Assembly (NCBI GenBank): GCA_028554645.1
Contig: JAQOOI010000075.1
Span: forward strand, 310,001 to 374,000
Origin: Omphalotus guepiniiformis
Taxonomy: Eukaryota > Basidiomycota > Agaricomycetes > Agaricales > Omphalotaceae
DNA length: 64,000 nucleotides
Reading direction: 5' to 3'
Shown here: piece after piece, positions 46,444 through 57,473 of the stretch
How the letters are laid out: each line of letters opens with the position of its first letter
Numbering within the stretch: position 1 is the first letter of the stretch
Notes under the pieces: generated by a model
The model's database searches: none
The model's input: the letters and a program-made list of their open reading frames with translations, nothing else
Told to the model about the DNA's origin: nothing
Translations under genes and position numbers: made by a program

Positions 46444-49384
46444 ATGGGACTGAGCAGAACAAGCAATGTCGAGACTGCTGCCACCATCCGTGAGGATGTC
46501 GACGTCGACTTTGCAAAGCAGTGTCGCGTCACGGAAACGGAGGAATTCATGCGCAAGTTATTCCCCGTTCCCGACACTCTCATTGAGAAAGTGCTAAGCA
46601 AAGTCACTGGCACGCACTACGACCACGAAGGCAAGCGCTGGATTGATTTTCCCTCTGGCAAGCCTGCCGTGAAGGAAAAGGCACTTTACGCACCTTTTAT
46701 CAAAGTCGCCAATGCCATTCGGGCTGCCACCGAAGCAGAGCGGGCGGAAGCAAATTACGAGCTTAGCGGCGTTGCAGAATGGGTCGATTATCATTCCCAG
46801 GCTCCACAGTCTAGCGACCTAGATGCCGCACACATTCGACCGGACTGTCTTCTTGCCCACAATGTATCCAAGTTCCAGAGAGTCGCGTCTGCGAACGAGG
46901 TGACGGTACTTTCTACCGCCGGTGTTAGTTCATTGTTCGCTCATCTTATGTAGATGAAACAGGATGAAGAAGACGAAGTGAGCTCTGCTTGACGTTCTCT
47001 TTCGGACGAGTACTCATGTTCAACAGGAAGCACAGAGGGAGGCAATGCTCCAGGTATAGAAGATCGTTTACGTTGCGTGTACCCTTCTAACGCTACTATA
47101 CCTCGTAGCCGTCTGTCTGGTGGTTGCAGATCATTTGTGCCGTCGAAATGAAACGCAAGGATTTGCAGGATGGTCTGGATATTGTCAAACAGCTGATTGG
47201 ATTTCTGCGTCGCATCCTTCGCGAACAGCTAGATCGAAGATTTGTCTTCGGAATGACTCTTGGACCTAATTCAATGACTGTCTGGTTGCATGATCGCTCC
47301 GGTGCCTTGGGTACAACCACAGCATTCAATTTTCACCAGGTTCTCCCTTGTTTCCCCTCTTGTAATGATAGTTCTGACACCCTTGATTTGCAGGACTCTC
47401 GTTCTTTCATCCGCATCATTGCGGCATTCAGTGTTCTGTCAATGGAAGAGCTAGGTTATGATACACAAATGAAGTTTTACGCATCTCCCACTAGCATCGT
47501 CCCCACCTACCGGTTGGATGATGAGGCTTCCCTCCTGTATCTATCCGCCCCCGCCAGAGAACAGCAATGGGTCATCACGACCAACGACAACGAACAATAT
47601 CTCACCGTCAAAGTCCTGTCTATGGCTCGTGCGTACATGATGCAGGGCCGAGCTTCGCTAGTGTGGGCAGTCGTTCCCTTCAAAGACGGGAAGGTTACGA
47701 GAAAAAAGGTGAGTCTTACTATTTCGATTGTGAGTGTGGCTCACCCAAAATATCAGCTTCTCGTGCTGAAGCAGTCTTGGCGACCCTTCGGGACTGCAAG
47801 TGAGAACGAGATGCTCACTAAGGTTAAGAATGCGGCTGCAGCCGCGGAAAAGGCGAATGCGACTGCAGACACGAAGGGGATCAAGGAAGATTTCATGAAG
47901 GAGGGCAAGGACTTTATAGGTCAGGTCCAGTTAGAGGAAATGATTTCCATGCAAGGGGAGGCAGACACGACGGGAACGTTGATCCGCAGGGGCTTGGAGG
48001 TCAGGGTTTCCTCTTCTTCAGCGGGTCCCAAACATATTCGTGACGAGGATATCGAGAGCTACCTGCACGTCAACATAATAGACGACGACATTATTTCCAT
48101 TGTTCCGTATGGACATTTCTCGTCTCCTCCCGTTTCCCGCATCCATACTCGACTACTACTCTCTACCTTCGGGTGGCCTCTCAAGTACTTTCAAACCCGC
48201 CGAGAAGTTGTGCGCGGTATTCGGGATGCCATTGGTGGTAAGTGCTGTCCATACAACTCATTTGTGGCCTGTCCTCATCTTGCTTAGGTCATGAATATGT
48301 TTACTATCATGGCCTTTTACATCGCGACATCAGCCCGGGCAACATTATATTGGCATGGTGTGATGGAAACGTCGGCACTACTGGTCTTGGAACCAAGGGC
48401 TGCCTGATTGACTTCGATCGCAGTAAATACGGCAAACACAACGAGTCTGTTCTCCATGTTCCTGCGAATTTCACCGCTTTGACGAGCGACGACGATTCGA
48501 TACCGCTATTTACTAAGCTCATCCAGATGGCCATAAATACTCAGACAACCATAACCAGCGACGTAATAATCAATGCCTCCAAAGCTACATCTAATGATGG
48601 TATAATTGGCTATGTACGTGCAGCGTGGACACATGTTTCCCGATTTTCCCCGGCTGGTCATGTCATTGATTCCGCTCTTCTGCGATGGAATGAGGTACGG
48701 GCACTAATTATGTTTAGGACAGCAGCTGATGCATTCTAGGTTGTACGGCGATTCAGTTTCAAGTTCACAAATAAAGAGCCTCAATCGGGCTCACGCACTG
48801 TGTGTTCTCTCTTCTCTCATGTCACTGTTCACTGAATACATTCCTTCAAGGGGACACCCCCTTACACAAGCGGCGAAATCTTGTTGAAGTTCCGATACAG
48901 CACAAATATACCTTTTTTCCGCGACGCGATCCATGACATTGAATCATTCTTCTGGGTGTTAATTCATATCTGCCTCACACGCAGTGGGCCAGGGCAACAC
49001 CGAGAAGAGCTCAACGGAAACAGTAAGGATCACAAAGTCTTACAATTCATCATCTACTGTTTCTTTGATGCTAAGCCAGCGGACCTTGGTGCCAACAAGA
49101 AACTGCTGTTTGATCAGCCCCAGGACTTCGAGGGAACCATCATTCAAAACTTCCACCCATACTTTGACGAGCTGAAACCATTCATGCGGGAATGGTTCAG
49201 TCTCCTTGTCTTGGCATACCAGTATCTCGAGGGATATGAGTACCACAATATTCATAGGAGGGTGCTGGATATCTTGGATCGTGCGCTGGTGTCTATGTTG
49301 GAGGAGGAGTCAGACACACCTGCAGGACGGAAAGCTGTTCTCGAGGAGCGCCGCGACTCGCTTTACGATCTGACAAGAAAATAA
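46444..49384 (+). CDS. FunK1-type fungal protein kinase
   Basis: Starts MGLSRTSNVETAATIRED. The N-terminal half (FPSGKPAVKEKALYAPFIKV, then VEMKRKDLQDGLDIVKQLIG) matches the FunK1 N-lobe-like region. Two tiny exons (46954-46977, 24 nt; 47027-47053, 27 nt) join exon 1 to WWLQIICAVEMK. The catalytic loop is YYHGLLHRDISPGNIILA, with the catalytic aspartate. The metal-binding motif reads GCLIDFDRSKYG, so DFG is DFD as usual in FunK1. It continues with GTPPYTSGEILLKF (P+1 region) and HDIESFFWVLIHICL. Insertions in the middle, such as the Ala/Lys/Asp-rich stretch at about 47830-47940, lengthen it. FunK1 kinases are expanded in Agaricomycetes; their role is poorly known. The frame is open to the stop at 49384. 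Confidence 0.85.
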
Positions 49385-50239
49385 GAAGGAGGTTGGCGGG
49401 GACACAGGAGCTATTCAGGGTTTTGATAGCACGTCGCCGCGGGCCCAGCACCATGGAAAGGCGAGGCTATACAATCAGGCAACAGACCATCCCAGCACCA
49501 ATTTCACCGTTGTTGCCTTCACCGCTGCTCTCGTCCTTGCCGCCCGCTACGAAAAAACCGCGACAAACACTATAGAATACTTGTATCATGGTCGTAGTCA
49601 ATATACCTACGACAGTTTGAGCTTGGAGTTGAACACTGATGCATGTCTTCAATATGGTGACTGCTTAACCAATGGTGGGATGGAGTCGGAGTCACGGCTC
49701 CAGCAAGGGACATCAGAGTAGCAACACGCTTTGCGCCACACATCGGTCTTCGCCCTGACTTCATCGATCTCTTTACTAAAAACTCTCCTGTACACATCAG
49801 GTATTGATTCTCGCGTAGGCAATACGAGCGTGAGCAGCATGAATTAGCGATTTACGGTTCGGCGATGGGAGCTGGCGCGCACACACACTGGAACTCCCAA
49901 GTCGAAGTCGCTTAGACTCTGTCTCTGGCTATGGAAGTTCGGTTGGTCGGTTGGTCTGAGGCCCGCCTCAGCCTACATACAGTGTACTTAAAAGTGAGCT
50001 ATAAACTCGGATAAGTAGAACCGTACTGTTGAAATTCTACATAGATTCAGATTCCCGGGAAACGCGGTACCAGAGGGTACCCCACAGTAAACTAGAGGGA
50101 AGGCTACTTGTTACTGTAGCTCAAGGTCTACACCGCAGTAAATTCCTGGGAGAATGATGAGGAAGGTGTATACGAAGAACTAAGAGAACATAGGTAAATA
50201 CGTGACGAGAAAAGAACTCTCTGCAGGGAACACAATTTT
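49385..50239. other. Convergent intergenic region
   Basis: About 850 bp between the FunK1 stop and the COQ9 stop. Only short frames on both strands, none recognisable. Confidence 0.5.
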
Positions 50240-51111
50240 TCACAGAATACCTCTGCTCTTGAAGATTCCTGCCCAGCTTTTGAAGATATAAGACGAGAAC
50301 AACTGTACTTCGTCCAGATTTTTCTTAAGCGCAGAAGAATCATCGAGCAGAGTGTCCAGGAATACGTAGGCAGTGTCCGGCGACTTGAATTGGTGCAATT
50401 CTATGAGGCGGTTTCGAGTTCAGTTCGTGTTCCAGTATAACGCGGACGAAGTGACAAACCGGCACTAGCATATACAGCAGCCAACGATACTCTTCGAGTG
50501 TACCAAGCAAGCTGCCATGACATTAACTATCAGACACTCATCACATTCAGTGGGAGACAGGTATACCTGTATGGACTTGTCTTCAACTGTATTGCAAGCT
50601 TCATCCGCCACCGTTGCAGCATGGTGTAATGCGGCTCGAGGATCGACGGGCGGCAATCCAAGCTCTGGTGAGGCCAAGAGAGCAAAAGCCTAAGGAATTC
50701 ATCATTACATGGTTCTGAACATTCAGAAATTTCGTAGTACTCACTTCGGGAAGATGCTCTAAAACAGGCTCATTATACTCCAGCCTCGCGCGCAAGACGT
50801 GCTTAAGAGTTGGGGAGGATGTGGTTCGCATTTGTACTAAGCCTTCCTTTAGCCAAGCTTGAATGAGAGTCTTCCTTGCTTGATCTCCGGTTCCAAATAG
50901 TGACGATACAGCAGTATCCGAGAGAGGCTCTGCATGGGCTTGGGTCGGAGGCAGCTCAAGCACTGAGCGCGACAGTGCTTCACGGGTGAAGCCATGTGTC
51001 TTGACAAGAGAAGTAGCGAGCTTCAGTAGCTGTGTCCTTCAGAATCAAATGCAGCTCAACACGAGAATATTTGGGAATGACTGTACGTGATGTATACCTC
51101 GAAGCTGACAT
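50240..51111 (-). CDS. COQ9: Ubiquinone biosynthesis protein COQ9
   Basis: The model needs five exons, two of them short and easily missed. ATG 51111 encodes MSASR, then after an intron LLKLATSLVKTHGFTREALS and RSVLELP. The core reads LSDTAVSSLFGTGDQARKTL, IQAWLKEGLVQM, VLRARLEYNEPVLEHLPEAF and DPRAALHHAATVADEACNTV. Downstream exons give LAWYTRRVSLAAVYASA and ELHQFKSPDTAYVFLDTLLD, ending IFKSWAGIFKSRGIL with stop at 50240-50242. Coq9 is a TetR-like-fold, lipid-binding partner of Coq7 in the mitochondrial ubiquinone complex. No clear mitochondrial presequence is seen on this short first exon, so an additional upstream start is possible. Confidence 0.87.
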
Positions 51112-51283
51112 GGTGGATGGTAAAGAAGATTTAGCACCTACTCGGCAAACGCCGGCAGTTCAGCTTTGGGCCTGCAGCAGCGCCAATAATTTATTCTCAA
51201 CTCTTGAACTTTTTTTTTTCATCGTTCTACAGCGCTTAGAGCAGCTGCTTCTATTTCGTGGCAAATCTAATACCATTCTAGAC
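51112..51283. promoter_or_regulatory. Bidirectional promoter, COQ9 / eIF3j
   Basis: A compact 172 bp interval between divergent starts, containing a run of T residues at about 51210-51220. Confidence 0.5.
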
Positions 51284-52255
51284 ATGTCTGACTGGGGTAT
51301 GATCGATCTGAGAGTTTGCGCAAATTCTATACTTAATTATCAATCCCACTAGAGGCTTCTGACGACGACAAGGCAACCAGCGCTCCGCCAAAGGTTGCCC
51401 CAGCTAAAAACAGAGGAAAGTGGGAGGGAGAGGATGAAGATGACGATGCTCCGGTTGTAAGTTCTTCGTCTCAATGATCGAGGGAGATCGGTTTACAAGT
51501 CAACTAAAGAGCGATTGGGAAAACTCTTCAGAGGAGGAGGAAGAGAAGCCTGCAGCTGCATCTGTCGCCCCTCCGAAGAAAAAGGGTACTCTCAAGGCTA
51601 AGCTAGCCGAGAAGGAGGCAATGAAGGCTGCCCAGAAGGACGAGGATGACCCTTACGACTCTGATGCAGTACTGGATCCTCGGGAAAAGGCACGGATGGA
51701 CAAGGAGAGAGAGTTAAACTCGGATTTGAATAATGCTGCGGATCTTTTCGGTGCGGCAGCACTCGGCGGTGAGTTCACAGCTTGACTTTCTTCATTAAGC
51801 TGAGGGTTTCTGTCCCTAGGTACATCATCAAAAGAGCTGGATTCCCTTATTTCATTCCAGCCTCGAACGAAAGACGACTTCGTAAAACTCTCTTCTTTGA
51901 TAATAGAATATGTTGTCAAGAGGCATCAGAATAAGCCTCTATATGCATCGTTCGTTGAACATCATGTTCGCGAATTAGCGATGCCTCTCAAAGACGTTGA
52001 AGTACGCAAGGCTGCTAGCGGCCTAACGACTCTTGCGAATGAGAAGCAAAAGGAGCAGAGAGACAAAGCCAGCGGCAAGAAGAAATCGAAAGCCACAACA
52101 AAGCCTGGCCTTGGTGCTGCGAAAGCTTCCAACAGGTAAGTGATCCGCTACTACACTCTGAGAATATTCTTTGAGATTGGTCTCGCAGACTTGATACCAG
52201 TGTCTACGATGAAGCGCTAGATGACTTCGGCACCAATGCAGACGATTTTATGTAG
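51284..52255 (+). CDS. HCR1: Translation initiation factor eIF3 subunit j
   Basis: Exon 1 encodes MSDW; later exons give an acidic N-terminus (KWEGEDEDDDAPV, SDWENSSEEEEEK), then KKKGTLKAKLAEKEAMKAAQ, LDPREKARMDKERELNSDLN and NAADLFGAAALGG. After an intron come FQPRTKDDFVKLSSLIIEYV and HVRELAMPLKDVEVRKAASG, and the end reads DDFGTNADDFM, the conserved acidic C-terminal motif. eIF3j/Hcr1 binds the 40S decoding centre and assists scanning and ribosome recycling. The family length (about 250 residues) matches. It is divergent from COQ9. Confidence 0.92.
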
Positions 52256-52963
52256 GATTCCACGTTTGTGTCTATGCTGTTGAGGAGCATGGATGGAAGA
52301 TGAAACTCAAGAGATGTATTCCTTGACATACCACTAATATATGGCAACGTCAAGTCTAACTGGCGTAATGATTCCGTTTGGGCTGTATCCAGGAAATTTG
52401 GTTATCTACCTGCAAGGTTGTGCGCCAACGTCAACGTCAGTAACGAGTAGATGATGTTTTTGAAGGATCTTCGGTATAGCTCTAAATAACATTTCATGAA
52501 TGAAACTAATCTCCTCTAAGATAGATTTCCGAATCGGTGCCAGAAGCGTGTTCGCTACCGCAATGCTTCGTGACTGCTCGCCACTGCCGGCTTCGGGGAG
52601 CTCTTAGATGTTTAATTTGCGTGCTGAGTACAAGAACGAGATATGAGCTTGACTAACGTCACTGTCCTTGGGTGATCCTGGGCCGGCCTCTTCTGCCGAT
52701 CCTGTTTCTTGCCTTTGCTCTAGGTTTGATTCTGATTTCTGTTAAGTCATTGAGTACGGATTTCAATGTCAAGTACGTGTTACAGTTGATTGAGTGCACT
52801 ACGCTCTCTATATGCTACTATACTGTATATCTACTCTATGGCGTAGCTACGGAACAAGCCTTATTAGGGGTTGCTTGATGGTGTTTGGCAACAAGTGCTT
52901 CACAACTTTCGTTCATTACTTTTCAGTTCCAAATCTTGAATAACTTCTAGTCTCCTCGTGAAC
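52256..52963. other. Intergenic region, eIF3j to CAP2
   Basis: About 700 bp with no supported gene; the 68-codon frame at 52672-52878 is hydrophobic but has no other support. It contains the 3' UTR of eIF3j and the promoter of the next gene. Confidence 0.5.
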
Positions 52964-54166
52964 ATGGCTGACCTTGTGGATTCGATGTTGGATCTTATGC
53001 GACGTCTCCCTCCTACGCGCACAGAGGAAAACGTCGCATCCTTGATTGGAATATGTCCAGAATATGCGGATGATCTACTGGGCAGCGTTGATCAACCTTT
53101 ACAACTCAAGACAGACCGTGCTACTGGCCGAGAATATCTTGCTTGCGACTATAATCGCGATGGAGACAGTTACAGGTTGGTCGAGCAATTGAGCAGAGAT
53201 CGTCAGGCCAATCCCACTCGTGTTCACGAATCTTGTCAGATCTCCCTGGTCAAACGAATACGATCCGCCTTTAGAAGATGGAACTGTACCTACTCCGAAG
53301 CTGCGGAAGCTTGAAATCTCTGCAAATGAAGCGTTTGACACGTACCGTGAAATGTGTGTAACCCTCTTCTCGCCTGGAAGAGACCTCTGATTTACTTCAT
53401 AGGTACTTCGAGGGTGGTGTCTCATCTGTGTATCTATGGGATCTTGAGGACGGCGGCTTTGCTGGAGTAGTACTACTGAAGAAGAGTGCGTTTCTGGTTC
53501 GATTATTAACTATCCTGACCTTGATCATCCTTCACTGCAGCAATGACACCAACCGCCCCTCATGAACCATCGGGATCATGGGATTCCATCCATGTCTTTG
53601 AGACTGCTGAACGTGGTCGTCAAGCGCGTTATCAACTTACTTCCACTATTATGCTCCAGCTTACCACCAAGAAAGGAAATAAAGGCGAAGGAGAGGCAGA
53701 GAAGAGAATGGATAATGAAAAGAAAGGCTTGGAGGGCTGGAAACGTGATGGAGAAGTGACACTCAGTGGTAGCATGACTCGCCAAGTGAGTTCGTTATTG
53801 TCTTGTTCACGATATCAAAGTTATTGATATTGGTCTTCTAAATCCCTTGTTGTCATATCATGATCTCTAGACAGAACAAGATTGGCCAATACATGATTCT
53901 TCGTCTCATATCGCTAATACTGGGAAAATGGTGGAAGAGATGGAGATCAAAATGCGAAATCTTTTACAAGAGGTATGTAATTTAATTTTCATTTCTTGTA
54001 TACCTTATGGCACCTATGTTCCTCACTTGATCACCTAAATCTATCACAGGTATATTTTGGGAAGACGCGGGATATCATATATGATCTTCGAAGTGTCGAT
54101 GATTTGGAGAAGACGCGAAGACAAAGGGAGCTTCAGAAGGAGCTTGTTGGTTTCATCAAACGGTGA
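52964..54166 (+). CDS. CAP2: F-actin capping protein subunit beta
   Basis: Starts [20 protein letters not shown]. Exons join [119 protein letters not shown] and the C-terminal [15 protein letters not shown] and [14 protein letters not shown]. These are the signature blocks of CapZ beta, including SPWSN and the D-x-W-x-D pattern. The heterodimer caps actin barbed ends. A Gly/Glu/Lys-rich insertion (about 53680-53740) is longer than in animals. Stop TGA is 54164-54166. Its last short exons (53873 onward) encode [20 protein letters not shown]. Confidence 0.93.
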
Positions 54167-54703
54167 AACGGCGAGGTTTATTGGACTTTTTTGTAGAGGG
54201 CACCATGTGCACACATGCCTGTATGATTAAACTACTGTCATACATGTCATGCGTAGCTGAAAACATTGAATTGAGCCCAGTATTAACACACTTCTTTCGT
54301 GTGGTTTGCAATACGGGACGGGTTTAGTGGTAGCCCTGGGTGTACTAGGTACGATTCTCAAGGAAGACGTTTCTAAATCCTGAAGCTGAGCTACCGTAAA
54401 TCAGCGTAAATTTTTTTTAATGGCATGGTTCACCACGTCTGGTTTGCTAGGTCGATATAGGCTGAACCACATTAAACAGATGTTTTTGGATTCTCTTTTC
54501 AATGCCTGCAATACCGCATTATCGTAGTATGCGCCGCTCACCATGACGCATCAGGTTCACCATTCAAACGCAACTAGCATTTAAGTCATAAAAGGATTAG
54601 CTTCTACATGATGACAAAATTGACCTAGCGCAAGATTGAGGGTACACCAATTAATATTGTTCTTGCTGGTTTGCTTGAGACTCGAGCGAAAGCCTTTAAT
54701 TCA

Positions 54704-54757
54704 GCACTCCAACTATCAGGAGTGCCGTATCGATCCTGAAACTAGGATCGGCTAGCC
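54704..54757. repeat. Cluster of perfect short inverted repeats
   Basis: GCACTCC (54704-54710) pairs with GGAGTGC (54719-54725) over an 8-nt loop. CGATCCT (54731-54737) pairs with AGGATCG (54744-54750) over a 6-nt loop. The palindrome GGCTAGCC follows at 54750-54757. All three are exact. Confidence 0.6.
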
Positions 54758-55594
54758 AAATCAACAAGAGCTTGAATTGGAGTTGTACATCATGGCGCTA
54801 GATTAGATTGCTCGGAAATGAGAGACTTGAATCCGTTGGTCATTTACCAAACATGTTTAGTCTCATGAAGAGTTAAACCCCGCGGCAGAAACAAGATACG
54901 AATCTAGGAGTTCGCATTGCCTTGTAAGAGGATGTACGGTTTACCTCTCAGGTGTAGGGACCCAAGTGAATATGTATCGACCGCTTGAATGCACATAAGA
55001 TTCCAGGGACTCTTCTTTGATGATGAGCCTGAAATTAATGAGCGCGGTAAACACGGCATCCCTAGCAAGCCCTAGCAGCTATGAATTGACTGACACGAAA
55101 GGAAATAGTGTAGAAGACAAACGTGAAAGTGAACACAGCCTGAAGTGTTCCCAGAAGTAACGGTGGACGCTACTGCCGATTGGGTAATTGTGAGTCGGGT
55201 ACGAAGAGTTGCTCCAAGTCTGCCGAACTGCATTGGTCTGAGAGTAGCACTATAGCCGACAACATTAATTCAGAAGAGTGAGTGGAGATGAACCAAGGGT
55301 GCAAGTTTCTCGAAGCCATCAATCGTGCAAGACTTCGTTTTGTCAGTGACCGAACTCTGCTGCCCTGCAAGTCAGTTTGAAGCGTGCCACGTAAGAGTAA
55401 GGGCTTCCTACACATTGTTAACCCTTGAACTGTTAAAAGGGCTGCTCGAACAGATTGAGTGAATGATGTGATTCCACCCAGTCCATCAGCAGAGGAGCGA
55501 TCACTTCTGTGTCTGACGTTCAGGTGGTGCAGAAGGTGTAGGAGGCCCAGACGCTGATATACCAGGAGCTGCCCCTCTATACCCATTCCCTTTC

Positions 55595-56086
55595 TCATGT
55601 TCCCCGGTCGACTCCGTCTCTTGCAAGAGTGTGGTATTCTGAACCGCATGCAACTTGAAGCGCAGTCTGAAAGGTACGGGAATGAGTATGATGCTCTCCT
55701 GGTCCTTCCATTAGTCCTGGATTCGCACATACTGATTTTGACCTGCCTCCTGCCAAGGGTCGTTTTATACCGATATTAATCGCCTCTGCGACTGCTAGAC
55801 CTGCTTCTCGATTAAACGGATGCATGAGAAGAAAAGAGACAAGTGAGTGCTCGCCGTGCCGTGTGACTGACTCTGACAAACTGTAAAAGGAAAACCATTC
55901 TCCAGCTGTCTGTCTGTATGAAAAAAGTCCGCAGAGACTGCTTGACGACCTATTTTGAGTGGTCCCACTGCCACCATTAGACACCAACAGACTCGCCAGG
56001 TACTGAAGCAAGCTTAGCCCACCGGAATAATCCAGACCTCGACGGTCTTGAAGACCGTGACCTTCAGCTAGAAGTCTTGAGACCAA
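55595..56086 (-). CDS. Doubtful ORF, possible gene remnant
   Basis: A frame of 163 codons on the minus strand, containing LDYSGGLSLLQYLASLLVSN and VSFLLMHPFNREAGLAVAEA, which read like protein more than random sequence. It does not begin with a usable ATG near its 5' end and no flanking exon could be joined. Another minus frame (55170-55730) overlaps it. I cannot name a family; it may be a decayed gene or chance. Confidence 0.2.
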   Translation of the reverse strand: MVSRLLAEGHGLQDRRGLDYSGGLSLLQYLASLLVSNGGSGTTQNRSSSSLCGLFSYRQTAGEWFSFYSLSESVTRHGEHSLVSFLLMHPFNREAGLAVAEAINIGIKRPLAGGRSKSVCANPGLMEGPGEHHTHSRTFQTALQVACGSEYHTLARDGVDRGT

Positions 56087-56540
56087 AGTAAGGGAAGATG
56101 GACTATTTCAGACATATGGACCATACACAGAAGCAAAAATGTCGTCACGAAGATGATAATAGAACCGCCATTGTGGGATCGTCAAAGTGATCCACAAGCC
56201 ATAATTGTGATCAGCAGGCTTCTACTCGCAACCAGCTCGCAACAACACTGCACGTCAAGGTGTCCAAGTACGAGCGAAGTATCTATGTTGACGTTGCTGC
56301 CTGCTCCTGCTGATTCTTCAGATGTAGAGGATATAACATGTGCGACAACCTACAGCATCCATACCAATTACAGTACTCGACATAAGTGTTCTTTTATCGG
56401 ATCGAAATCCCAATGTCATACTTCGGCACCTTACACCCGCCTCTCCTTTTTATTACAATACCTCAGCCTGCTCGAAGCGTATTCCGACTAGGAATGATAG
56501 CATGCGTCGTCGTAACGAGCTGTGGAAAACGAAACCGCTG

Positions 56541-57327
56541 TCACTGAGAAGCAAGCATAGCATCGGCAATGGGGTTTGCATGAATGGTGATCTACAAAGT
56601 TGCAATTTGAGCAATCAGAGAAACATGTAAGAATTGGAAGTGGTTTACATGGGTCAGTTTGATCTCAGATAGAGGCCTGTTCTTAGCGTTCACCGGTGCC
56701 CGTTCCATGACATCAAGAGTAGAGTCGGCACCGTCAATGACTTTGGCAAATATTGTGTATTTACCGTCGAGATGAGGTTGTTTCGAGTACGTGATAAAAA
56801 ATTGGGATTTATTTGAATCCGACCCCGAGTTGGCCATGGCCACTACACCACGTGTGTTGAACTGGCAATGACAGACTGAGATAGGTATTCAAGGTGGGAG
56901 AGGAGTTCTCAAATTTCTGACCTTGAGGGTCGATCGTATCTCATCAGCAAAAGGTTTGCCCCATATACTTTGACCACCCTTGCCTCCTCCAGTGGGATCA
57001 CCAGTCTGGATCATGAATCCTTTGATATTCCGATGGAAAATACAACCATCATAGTAATTTGATGCGCACAGAGCTAGAAAATTCTGCATGGGATTGGGAT
57101 ATCAATCAAGGCTGCTGTTGGCAACTACAGCGACAAAGATGGAGCGTACCTCTGCAGCTTTTGGTACAGCTTCGCAGAAAATCTCTATCTGGTAGAGTAT
57201 TAGTCGATTGAGTGTGTAGTTGAACTTCTTCTTACCTTTATTTCACCGTGAGTTGTATGGAGAGTAACAGACTAACGGCAAAAAAGGTCAGAACAGCTTC
57301 ACGACGAAATTGGAGGATAGATACCAT
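56541..57327 (-). CDS. Cyclophilin-type peptidyl-prolyl cis-trans isomerase (PPIL3/CYP10-like)
   Basis: Exon 1 is just the ATG (57325-57327); spliced products read [20 protein letters not shown] and VPKAAE, then [20 protein letters not shown] and [20 protein letters not shown]. The next exons give [40 protein letters not shown], and the final exon [16 protein letters not shown], stop 56541-56543. The active-site Arg (FHRNIKGF), Gln (SQFFIT) and His/Leu (LDGKYTIF) region are intact, while the tryptophan of cyclosporin-sensitive CypA is a His (QPHLDGK). PPIL3-type cyclophilins are spliceosome-associated; whether that holds here is inference. Confidence 0.92.
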
Positions 57328-57473
57328 GTGCCGTGGGAAACTGGGAGGTCCAGGATGTTGCATGTGATGCGTGTGATGATGCATCAGATGATTTTGATGC
57401 TGCAGCGTATATCAGCGTATATCATTTCTACTACTGTCTTCACCTTCATTTTTTCTTTCCTCCTTCACTCACC
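57328..57473. promoter_or_regulatory. Bidirectional promoter, cyclophilin / Galpha
   Basis: Just 146 bp between divergent start codons; the Galpha side is CT-rich immediately before its ATG. Confidence 0.5.

Larger units (their letters stand above)
54167..56540. other. Intergenic region with hairpins and a tRNA-like remnant
   Basis: About 2.4 kb. It includes a tRNA-like stretch near 54320-54360, a cluster of perfect hairpins at 54704-54757, and a minus-strand frame (listed separately) at 55595-56086. No confirmed gene. Confidence 0.5.
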
